From positions 1 through 8,475 of the forward strand of contig QLUI01000060.1 of assembly GCA_018725345.1 (NCBI GenBank): 8,475 nucleotides of DNA, given 5' to 3'. A program made the translations under genes and the position numbers. Source of the stretch: Bacillota bacterium (GTDB lineage Bacteria; Bacillota; Dethiobacteria; Dethiobacterales; Dethiobacteraceae). The stretch's first letter is position 1; every line of letters starts with the position of its first letter. The notes under the pieces are model-generated. The model did not search any database and was not told where the DNA came from. It worked only from the letters and a program-made list of their open reading frames with translations. Below, piece by piece: positions 1 to 5,053 of this stretch.

Positions 1-422
1 GATTGAATCAGTTCTTCGTTATTTAAAATAACGTGGTAAATAATTTGCGAACGGAGTGAGTTTGCCACCACACTGTATTTTTTGTATGAGCTATCTACCG
101 CTTTCCATGCTAAATCCGCCGGGATTTCACCTTCAATGCGGTAAATTGCGGTAATAGTTTCGAAACTTTTAGGATGTTCTGTACGCTTGCTCCCATTTAA
201 TTCGACAGAAAGGGAAAGGGGCGGCGTTTTAAATTTTTGCAGCAGAGAAACGATATCCATTGCGGTACACACACCCAGTGCCATCAGCAACATTTCTCCG
301 GGAAGTACTCCACGTCCCTGACCACCTAAGGCGGCGCCGGCCTCAAGGAGCACAGAATGTCCGGAGCCCGAATGACCCTCAAAATATAATCCATCCTGTC
401 ATTTTAAAGTAACTGTAAGCAT
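1..422 (-). pseudogene. OsmC/YhfA-family peroxiredoxin-like protein, interrupted by in-frame TGA, cut by window edge
   Basis: The family reduces organic hydroperoxides in the cytosol with a reactive Cys pair. Reading from an ATG at 422-420, with a good GGAGGT site at 436-431, gives an N-terminus typical of the family (LTVTLK-stop-QDGLYFEG, then SGH, then the Cys motif GVCTAMD with Cys at codon 52). Further matches are KRTEHPKSF (79-87) and KKYSVVANSLR (114-124). Codon 8 is TGA (401-399); relatives as I recall them have Trp there (VKWxGG), so a TGG to TGA change is the simplest reading. The frame stays open for the 132 codons after it, up to the window edge. The second Cys of the family (KYCSV) reads Ser117 here, and the usual GGC is GVC. 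No ATG, GTG or TTG restart with a ribosome site lies before the Cys motif. It is divergent from psuG. The assignment to the family is fairly sure; whether the gene is dead is inferred. The last few residues lie outside the window. Confidence 0.8.
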
Positions 423-430
423 GATAATTC

Positions 431-436
431 ACCTCC
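431..436 (-). promoter_or_regulatory. Ribosome binding site of the OsmC-family gene
   Basis: The minus strand reads GGAGGT, followed by 8 nt and then ATG at 422-420. This fixes the start upstream of the internal TGA, so the stop at codon 8 lies inside the translated region and not in the leader. Confidence 0.75.
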
Positions 437-467
437 AAAACTAGTAGATGTAAATGGGAGTGATTTG

Positions 468-1391
468 GTGAAAACAACTCTTGGCCCACACGTTTTAACG
501 GCTATGCGGGCCGGTCACCCGCTCGTCGCTCTGGAAACAGCACTTGTCACCCACGGTCTGCCCTATCCAATAAATCTGGAAACTATTATTGGTATGGAAG
601 CAGCGGTGCGGGAACATGGTGTCATTCCTGCCACCATAGGTGTTTTATTAGGCGAAGTGGTGATAGGTCTTACAGAAGCAGAACTAGCTTTGCTGGCAAA
701 GGCAGCATCACCAATGAAAGTGGGAGTACGCGAGTTACCAGTTGTTTCACTTGGAAAGGTAAGCGGGGGAACCACAGTTTCTGCCACAACCTACCTCGCA
801 CACCGTTATGGCTTAACTGTTCTTGCTACCGGCGGCATTGGTGGTGTCCACCGCGGAGCCGGTGATTCATTTGATATTTCCGCTGACTTGACTATTCTTG
901 GCCGAACCCCAATTACTGTAGTTTCCTCCGGAGCAAAGGCGATTTTAGACATTGGCTTAACCTTGGAATACATGGAAACACAAGGCATAACAGTAGTAGG
1001 TTATGGTACTAATATTTTCCCAGCTTTTTATGCGTCAACTTCACCATATCGCTTAGCGCTTAAACTTGATTCCCCCAGGGAAGTGGCTAAGGTTGCGCTG
1101 GCACGGGATGAGCTAGGTTTACAGTCAGCCCTATTGATTAATAACCCGGTGCTAACTGCGCTGGAAATTCCCTGGGAGGAACTGATAACGTACATTGCAC
1201 AAATTGAGGGAGAAATCAAAACGACTGGAATTGTCGGCCAGGATGTGACACCGCAGATGTTGAGCAGACTGCTTGCTGTGACAGCAGGTCGCAGCTTGAA
1301 AGCAAATCTGTCTCTATTGATAGAGAATGCCCGCCTAGGCGCTGAAATTGCGCTGGCAATCTGCGCAGAAAGGAAACGATCCAATGGATAG
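468..1391 (+). CDS. psuG: Pseudouridine-5'-phosphate glycosidase PsuG
   Basis: Cytosolic enzyme that reversibly cleaves the C-C glycosidic bond of pseudouridine 5'-phosphate into uracil and ribose 5-phosphate, in pseudouridine salvage. The 307-residue length fits the family (also called IndA-like). Visible motifs are ALETALVTHGLPYP (21-34, with Glu23), Lys84 in SPMKVGVREL, GGTTVSATTYLA (100-111), ATGGIGGVHRGAG (120-132), DISADL (136-141) and SGAKAILDIGLTLE (154-167). Lys157 matches the Schiff-base lysine (Lys166 in E. coli, as I recall it). The C-terminus carries GRSLKANLSLLIENARLGAEIA. The GTG at 468 is chosen because it lies 7 nt after GGAG (457-460); the TTG one codon earlier would sit too close. 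The stop overlaps the downstream DUF1786 start by 8 nt, so the two are probably translationally coupled. No PfkB-type pseudouridine kinase (psuK) lies beside it. Confidence 0.95.
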   Translation: MKTTLGPHVLTAMRAGHPLVALETALVTHGLPYPINLETIIGMEAAVREHGVIPATIGVLLGEVVIGLTEAELALLAKAASPMKVGVRELPVVSLGKVSGGTTVSATTYLAHRYGLTVLATGGIGGVHRGAGDSFDISADLTILGRTPITVVSSGAKAILDIGLTLEYMETQGITVVGYGTNIFPAFYASTSPYRLALKLDSPREVAKVALARDELGLQSALLINNPVLTALEIPWEELITYIAQIEGEIKTTGIVGQDVTPQMLSRLLAVTAGRSLKANLSLLIENARLGAEIALAICAERKRSNG

Positions 1392-2418
1392 CCTGTTAGC
1401 TGTGGATGTGGGCGGCGGCACACAAGATATTTTACTCTACGAGCAAGGCAAGCCACTGGAAAATTGTATCCAACTCGTGTTGCCTGCGCCCACAGTTCTT
1501 GTGGGCAGAAAGATAAATTTGGCCACATCCCTAGGGAAAGCCGTCTTCTTATACGGTCGGACTATGGGGGGTGGTCCTTCTACTAAAGCAATCAAGGAGC
1601 ATTTAGCCGCCGGATTTCCAGTTTATGCCACGACTGAATCAGCCTTGACAATTCATGACAATCTGGAAAAAGTCCAAGAGATGGGCGTGATTTTAACAGC
1701 AGACAAACCGGAGGAAGCGGAGGCAGTGCGGCTGGCTGATTTAGACCTGCCGCTGCTGGAGCAAATTTTGGCTAAAGTAGGGTATACTTTACCTGCGCAG
1801 ATTGCGGTAGCAGTTCAGGACCACGGATATTCCCCGCGCCAATCAAACAGGATTTTTCGGTTCAAGTTGTGGGATAAATTTATGTCGAATGGCGGAAAAT
1901 TGTCAGATCTTGCTTATCGAACAGTTCCGTCGATGTTTACAAGAATGCAGGCAATCAAGCTGGATGTGCCGGACGCACTTTTAATGGATACCTGCGGAGC
2001 AGCACTGCTGGGGGCACTCTCGGACAGCGTGGTCAGAGACGCCGCTGAAAAGAGTATTGTGGTTGTGCTAAACCTAGGCAATCAGCATAGTTTTGCCGCA
2101 CTCGTCCACAAAGAACATGTCTTGGGTCTCTTTGAACACCATACAGCCTTACTGACGGCAGAGAAGGTTCGGGGATATCTGGAACGACTTTGTGGAGCTA
2201 CTCTCACAAACCAGGGAATGCAGGATGATGGCGGTCACGGTTGCATCCCGCCTGAAAAACCGGTAAGAGCGGGGCTAATAGTTGTAACAGGTCCTCGTCG
2301 AGCGCTCTTGTCAGCCGGTGATTATTATTTTGCTGCACCGCAAGGGAATATGATGTTAATGGGTTGTTTTGGTTTGATAGCCGCTGCAGATAGTTTAAAG
2401 AGAATCAGACTCCCTTGA
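1384..2418 (+). CDS. DUF1786 family protein with ASKHA-like phosphate-binding motif
   Basis: A 344-residue protein that I place in DUF1786, a family often carried under misleading names such as pyruvate formate-lyase activating enzyme; no radical-SAM CxxxCxxC motif is present. Residues 5-19 (LAVDVGGGTQDILLY) look like the phosphate-1 loop of the actin/sugar-kinase/Hsp70 (ASKHA) fold. Residues 225-241 (IVVVLNLGNQHSFAALV) look like the second phosphate loop, and VVTGPRRALL (300-309) could be adenosine-side. Other notable segments are AVAVQDHGYSP (141-151), MDTCGAALLGAL (201-212) and GGHGCIPPE (283-291). The ATG at 1384 follows AAAGGAA and overlaps the psuG stop by 8 nt; an in-frame ATG at 1348 would overlap psuG far more and has no better site. 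The stop codon lies in the loop of a terminator-like hairpin. I infer an ATP- or sugar-phosphate-related role, possibly the kinase step that feeds PsuG; this is unproven. Confidence 0.8.
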   Translation: MDSLLAVDVGGGTQDILLYEQGKPLENCIQLVLPAPTVLVGRKINLATSLGKAVFLYGRTMGGGPSTKAIKEHLAAGFPVYATTESALTIHDNLEKVQEMGVILTADKPEEAEAVRLADLDLPLLEQILAKVGYTLPAQIAVAVQDHGYSPRQSNRIFRFKLWDKFMSNGGKLSDLAYRTVPSMFTRMQAIKLDVPDALLMDTCGAALLGALSDSVVRDAAEKSIVVVLNLGNQHSFAALVHKEHVLGLFEHHTALLTAEKVRGYLERLCGATLTNQGMQDDGGHGCIPPEKPVRAGLIVVTGPRRALLSAGDYYFAAPQGNMMLMGCFGLIAAADSLKRIRLP

Positions 2419-2435
2419 AGGGAGTCTGATTCTCT
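2399..2435. terminator. Bidirectional hairpin between convergent genes
   Basis: The arms 2399-2414 and 2420-2435 are perfectly complementary over 16 bp, with loop TTGAA (2415-2419). The hairpin holds the last codons and stop (2416-2418) of the DUF1786 gene, and its right arm overlaps the stop (2436-2434) of the minus-strand SOD-like fragment. No long T-run follows on either strand (only TTTT at 2448-2451 on the plus strand), so termination is likely but not certain. Confidence 0.75.
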
Positions 2436-2574
2436 ATCTGATCAGTTTTGCAAGTCGCTCATTTAGTTTGTTCACATATCCTTTGTAGAGAATGCCATGA
2501 TGTTCCTCAAGCTGACGCTCTGAAAAACCTTCCAGTTGAGGTTTTTTTAGTTTTTTTGCGACAATTTCTGTCAT
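2434..2574 (-). pseudogene. 46-residue N-terminal fragment of an Fe/Mn superoxide dismutase-like protein
   Basis: An open frame with ATG at 2574-2572, a usable AAGGAAA site about 9 nt upstream, and stop TAG at 2436-2434. The product contains LEGFSERQLEEHHGILYKGY (14-33) and then VNKLNE. This resembles the first helical hairpin of Fe/Mn SOD-like proteins found in spore-forming anaerobes, including the position of the first metal-ligand His (H25 or H26). Full family members run to roughly 200 residues or more. The rest, with the other metal ligands, is absent: translation stops exactly at the hairpin beyond which lies the DUF1786 gene. It cannot be an active SOD. I favour a truncated remnant, though the intact start, ribosome site and terminator leave open a small expressed protein. 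Confidence 0.6.
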
Positions 2575-2589
2575 AATTATATTTCCTTC

Positions 2590-2697
2590 GACCAACTATT
2601 GCCTACTGCCCGAGAATATGGCGAACACCATCAGTCACAGCTCGAACTGGTTGGTGGGATAGTATTGATGGCTCTTAGTCTACTATTATTTCTTTGA
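2590..2697 (+). pseudogene. Possible C-terminal remnant of a small membrane protein (MntP/YtaF-like)
   Basis: One plus-strand frame reads 35 codons without a start and ends at TGA 2695-2697. Its end, ELVGGIVLMALSLLLFL, looks like a terminal transmembrane helix. The GGIVL pattern recalls the last helix of putative manganese efflux pumps (MntP) and related sporulation membrane proteins. There is no ribosome site or initiation codon, and the frame is closed by TAG at 2548-2550 upstream. The family suggestion is weak; the hydrophobic tail itself is plain. Confidence 0.3.
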
Positions 2698-2766
2698 CAC
2701 ACTCTTGAGCGAGAATACTAACTACAATTTTCTGCACGGTTAATAAACTGAGTGTTTTTCGTCTGT

Positions 2767-2795
2767 GTATATCCTTGCGGGCGGTGTTCATACTA
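2767..2795 (+). promoter_or_regulatory. Sigma-G-type (forespore) promoter of the SASP-nfo unit
   Basis: GTATA (2767-2771) fits the sigma-G -35 pattern GHATR, and CATACTA (2789-2795) fits the -10 pattern CATnHTA. The spacer of 17 is about one base short of the usual 18. The predicted start of transcription near 2802 lies just before the AAGGAGGT ribosome site, giving a leader of about 18 nt. The gene behind it is a spore protein gene, as expected for sigma-G control. Confidence 0.7.
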
Positions 2796-2804
2796 CCTTT
2801 AGAT

Positions 2805-2812
2805 AAGGAGGT
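2805..2812 (+). promoter_or_regulatory. Strong ribosome binding site deciding the SASP start
   Basis: AAGGAGGT ends 7 nt before the GTG at 2820. It rules out the in-frame TTG at 2775, which lies between the promoter boxes, and the out-of-frame ATG at 2818, which reads only a few codons to TGA. Confidence 0.85.
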
Positions 2813-2819
2813 AGTAAAT

Positions 2820-3032
2820 GTGGCAAAGTATCTGAAAAAGGCAGAGAAGATGACCGCAAGGGAGCTGGAACTGGAAAAGATCAAGCTCGAAATCGCCGAA
2901 GAACTGGGTTTTGGCAATAAAGTAAGAGAAAAGGGTTGGGGAGAGATAACTGCCAGAGAGACTGGGCGAGTAGGAGGAATTATGTCGCGACGTCTGAGAA
3001 ATGAAGAAAGTTCAATTGCCTCAAAAAAGTAA
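2820..3032 (+). CDS. Small acid-soluble spore protein, alpha/beta type
   Basis: A 70-residue basic protein that, as in its family, should coat and protect DNA in the dormant spore and be degraded at germination. The first conserved block is KIKLEIAEELG (20-30); germination protease would be expected to cut within it, after Glu24. The second block, ARETGRVGGIMSRRL (45-59), matches the family's second DNA-contacting segment. The Lys/Glu-rich N-terminus and GWGEIT before block two resemble the clostridial branch more than Bacillus SspA/SspB. The GTG start is fixed by the ribosome site and by the promoter just upstream. Only 42 nt without a terminator separate it from nfo, so both are probably on one forespore transcript. 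Confidence 0.9.
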   Translation: MAKYLKKAEKMTARELELEKIKLEIAEELGFGNKVREKGWGEITARETGRVGGIMSRRLRNEESSIASKK

Positions 3033-3074
3033 GTATGTTATAACCTAGATAAAAAGAAATAACTGGAGGAGATT

Positions 3075-3920
3075 ATGCGGCTCGGTTCCCATTTATCAGT
3101 GGCAAAAGGTTTTAGCCAGGCAGCAGAAATTGCGCGTCAGATTGATGCTAATACTTTTCAGCTTTTTACCCGCAACCCTAGAGGAGGCGCTGCTCGGACC
3201 ATATCCTTGCAGGAAGCGTCAAAGTGGCTGGAAATCAAACAGAAATATGATATTGCTCCCATTGTGGGCCACTTGCCATATACTGTGAATATGGCCGCTC
3301 CGTCAGAACAAGCATATGCCTTTGCCAAAAAGGTGGTAGCTGATGATTTGAGGCGGATGGACGCGGTAGGCGCAGAATATCTTGTTGTTCATCCCGGGTC
3401 ACATGCAGGAGCTGGTAGTGTGGCTGGTATAAGGCGGATTGTTGACTGTTTGGCAGAAACTCTTTTGCCTTTTAGTGGTGAAACTGAACTTCTCTTGGAA
3501 ACCATGGCGGGGCAAGGGTCTGAAATTGGCACGTTGCTAGAAATCCAAGAGATTATCGAAGCATTAGGGAGCCCCCGTCAACTAGGCGTTTGTCTCGATT
3601 CCTGCCACCTAATCGGAGCAGGATATAATTTTCTGGATAAGAATGAGGTCGAAAGATTAGTGGCTGAGCTGGAATCTACAGTTAGCCTTTCCCGGGTTAA
3701 AGCTATCCATTTGAATGATTCCAAGTTCCCCCCGGGGGCGCATAAAGACAGACATGAACTGATTGGAGAAGGCTATCTTGGAAAAGAGGGTCTGCTTAAT
3801 TTGATTACACATCCGGCAATTTGTAGATTGCCAATGATCCTGGAAACTCCGGTAGCTGATTATCATCAGTATGGAGAAGAAATAAGACTCATTCGTAACT
3901 GGTTAAAAGAAGTTGAATAA
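3075..3920 (+). CDS. nfo: Deoxyribonuclease IV (AP endonuclease Nfo)
   Basis: Zn-dependent base-excision repair enzyme that cuts the DNA backbone 5' of abasic sites and trims blocked 3' ends. The 281-residue length is typical. All nine metal ligands can be placed: His66, His106 (VVHPGSH), Glu142 (LLETMAG), Asp175 and His178 (CLDSCH), His212 (IHLND), Asp225 and His227 (KDRHE), and Glu257 (ILETP). The N-terminal NTFQLFTRNPRG block is also present. The start has an excellent GGAGGAG site (3064-3070). It follows the SASP gene by 42 nt with no terminator. In B. subtilis nfo (yqfS) is a sigma-G gene whose product protects germinating spores, so its place behind a SASP gene with a sigma-G-like promoter fits a spore DNA protection and repair unit. 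Confidence 0.97.
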   Translation: MRLGSHLSVAKGFSQAAEIARQIDANTFQLFTRNPRGGAARTISLQEASKWLEIKQKYDIAPIVGHLPYTVNMAAPSEQAYAFAKKVVADDLRRMDAVGAEYLVVHPGSHAGAGSVAGIRRIVDCLAETLLPFSGETELLLETMAGQGSEIGTLLEIQEIIEALGSPRQLGVCLDSCHLIGAGYNFLDKNEVERLVAELESTVSLSRVKAIHLNDSKFPPGAHKDRHELIGEGYLGKEGLLNLITHPAICRLPMILETPVADYHQYGEEIRLIRNWLKEVE

Positions 3921-3921
3921 C

Positions 3922-4098
3922 GCTAATTTTCAGAGCGAGAGGATAAGTAGGAACTACCAAGCGCATCTGATGGTCGGCACAAATTTTTAGCAATTCTTTT
4001 TCACGCATTAACCCGACTTCGCCTATTTCTTTGAAGCCTGAGCTGACTACCACCAGGAATTTTACGCCGGCTGCGCCGGCAGGAATTTTGTCATTACA
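3922..4098 (-). pseudogene. Remnant of an ADP-forming acyl-CoA synthetase (CoA-binding domain region)
   Basis: The stretch between nfo and the FliK-like gene is non-coding on the plus strand. On the minus strand, one frame reads GVKFLVVVSSGFKEIGEVG followed by EKELLKICADHQMRLVVPTY. This matches the acetate/acyl-CoA synthetase (ADP-forming) segment whose usual form is roughly SSGFKExGexG, then E..L..IA..xGxRLxGPNCLG. The GPNCLG site is degraded to VPTYPLA. There is no start codon with a ribosome site, the frame simply continues into antisense nfo until a stop, and the upstream part of the gene is missing. The SGFKEIGE match is quite specific, so a decayed fragment is the best reading. Confidence 0.65.
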
Positions 4099-4107
4099 GG
4101 CGAATAG

Positions 4108-4761
4108 ATGGAAGAAGAAAGCCTGCCGGAGGAAATGATGCTAAGTTCTGTCACAGCACTTCTTAAACTAATCGGTAGCAAGGCGTCTCCCATCTCAGAG
4201 GGGCGGCGGTTTTGGGCGTATGTCATTCAGAGCCAAGGAGATAGCGCGCTCTTAGAGTCGGCCGGTGAAAGAATTTCGGCTAAATTGGAGACAGCGGTTA
4301 GTTCCGGTGAAAAACTGCTTCTAAAGCAGCTTTTCACCGGCGATGGCAAGCTCCACTGTAAGATTTTGCATCGCCTGCCGGCTGCCGAACAGGGTGCTTT
4401 GCCAATCAATTCGTTCTATATGTTTTGGTACCAAAGGGAAACGCACCGCGTTCCGTATTTGCTGACAGCAGCAGAAGACGAAGGAAGGGCGGGATGCGCT
4501 GGCGGTGATCAACAGTGGCGTTTCACGCTCTATACTGAAAATTTTGGAGTGATAACGATTTTAGCCGTAAATAAGCAAGGCCGTGCGGAATGCAGTATCC
4601 TAGTGGAGAGTGAAGCTGTCGCAACCAGCCTTGCTCATCTTCTTAAAATGTTTTCTCCTGCTGAGGCGTCTGGTCCGCTGCTACGGGGCATCCGTGTGTC
4701 GAAGCAAGGTGAGAGTAGTAATACGGGCAGTACAGGCGGCTGTCTAGACCGCGTACGGTAG
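4108..4761 (+). CDS. FliK-like (YlqG-type) flagellar hook-length-control domain protein
   Basis: A 217-residue protein not recognised with certainty. Residues 33-90 (RRFWAYVIQSQGD to CKILHRL) resemble a small beta-rich domain. Residues 136-181 (QWRFTLYTENFGVITILAV, then E..ILVESEAVATSLAHLLKM) match the pattern of the FliK C-terminal domain, where a statement like 'L.T..LG.V.V.L' is followed by a helix ending in L...L. The gene order supports this: an FlhB C-terminal homologue follows 9 nt downstream, as in B. subtilis ylqG-ylqH. YlqG proteins are usually much longer, so this may be a short or N-truncated version. The start ATG directly follows an in-frame TAG (4105-4107) and has only a poor ribosome site (ACAGGCG). 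The C-terminal tail after about 197 is Ser/Gly-rich and low in structure. Confidence 0.55.
   Translation: MEEESLPEEMMLSSVTALLKLIGSKASPISEGRRFWAYVIQSQGDSALLESAGERISAKLETAVSSGEKLLLKQLFTGDGKLHCKILHRLPAAEQGALPINSFYMFWYQRETHRVPYLLTAAEDEGRAGCAGGDQQWRFTLYTENFGVITILAVNKQGRAECSILVESEAVATSLAHLLKMFSPAEASGPLLRGIRVSKQGESSNTGSTGGCLDRVR
4304..4340. repeat. Near-perfect long inverted repeat inside the FliK-like gene
   Basis: Arms 4304-4320 and 4324-4340 pair at 16 of 17 positions (A4314 against C4330 mismatched), with a loop of only 3 nt (CTA). It lies within codons for SGEKLLLKQLFTGD and would form a strong hairpin in the mRNA. A related half-site, CCGGTGAAA, occurs at 4262-4270. Confidence 0.75.
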
Positions 4762-4770
4762 GGAGTCATT

Positions 4771-5031
4771 ATGAAGGAACGGAAAAAAGCGATTGCCCTG
4801 CGTTACCATCAAGAGAAAGACGAGGCGCCCCGGGTATTGGCTTCCGGCGCGGGCTATCTGGCTGAAAAAATTCTCGAAATTGCTCAAAAAAACGGCGTAT
4901 CCGTCAAGGAAGATAGGGTGTTGGCAGAAGCGCTAAGCCTTATCGAACCCGGCAGTGAAATCCCCGAAGAATTATATCTTGCAGTGGCTCAGATTTTAGT
5001 GGAAATCATTAACGCAGACAAGAAACAATAG
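4771..5031 (+). CDS. FlhB C-terminal domain homologue (YlqH/FlhX type)
   Basis: An 86-residue protein matching the cytoplasmic C-terminal domain of FlhB, the export-gate switch protein of flagellar and type III secretion. Visible matches are AIALRYHQEKDEAPRVLASG (7-26), AEKILEIAQKNGVSVKED (31-48), LAEAL (51-55) and EIPEELYLAVAQIL (63-76). The four-helix membrane domain and the NPTH autocleavage site of full FlhB are absent, as in stand-alone FlhB-like proteins (B. subtilis YlqH; FlhX elsewhere). Its FliK-like neighbour is the known partner of the FlhB C-domain. The start has GGGAGT (4761-4766) 4 nt upstream and lies 9 nt after the previous stop. It converges on the YchF-like gene across 22 nt, with no clear terminator. 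Confidence 0.92.
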   Translation: MKERKKAIALRYHQEKDEAPRVLASGAGYLAEKILEIAQKNGVSVKEDRVLAEALSLIEPGSEIPEELYLAVAQILVEIINADKKQ

Positions 5032-5053
5032 CTGTCTTTTATTATATTTTCAA

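Noticed and set aside
385..390. TATAAT as a psuG -10 box
   Set aside because: No -35 box is found at 16-18 nt, and it lies well inside the OsmC coding frame.
340..401. Selenocysteine at the TGA of the OsmC-family gene
   Set aside because: The codon stands at a Trp, not a Cys, position, and the sequence just after it shows no convincing bacterial SECIS stem with a G/U apical loop.
465..467. TTG at 465 as the psuG start
   Set aside because: It is only 4 nt from the GGAG site; the GTG at 468 has better spacing and begins the usual N-terminus.
1028..1528. Long minus-strand open frame of 166 codons opposite psuG and DUF1786
   Set aside because: It is antisense to two well-supported genes, and its translation resembles no family and is rich in shadow-type Ser/Arg/Ala.
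2775..2819. TTG at 2775 as the SASP start, adding 15 residues
   Set aside because: It lies between the -35 and -10 boxes and upstream of the AAGGAGGT site.
4061..4084. GCCGGC-TGC-GCCGGC palindrome as the nfo terminator
   Set aside because: It lies 150 nt past the stop, has no T-run next to it, and is explained as the PAGAAG codons of the acyl-CoA synthetase remnant.
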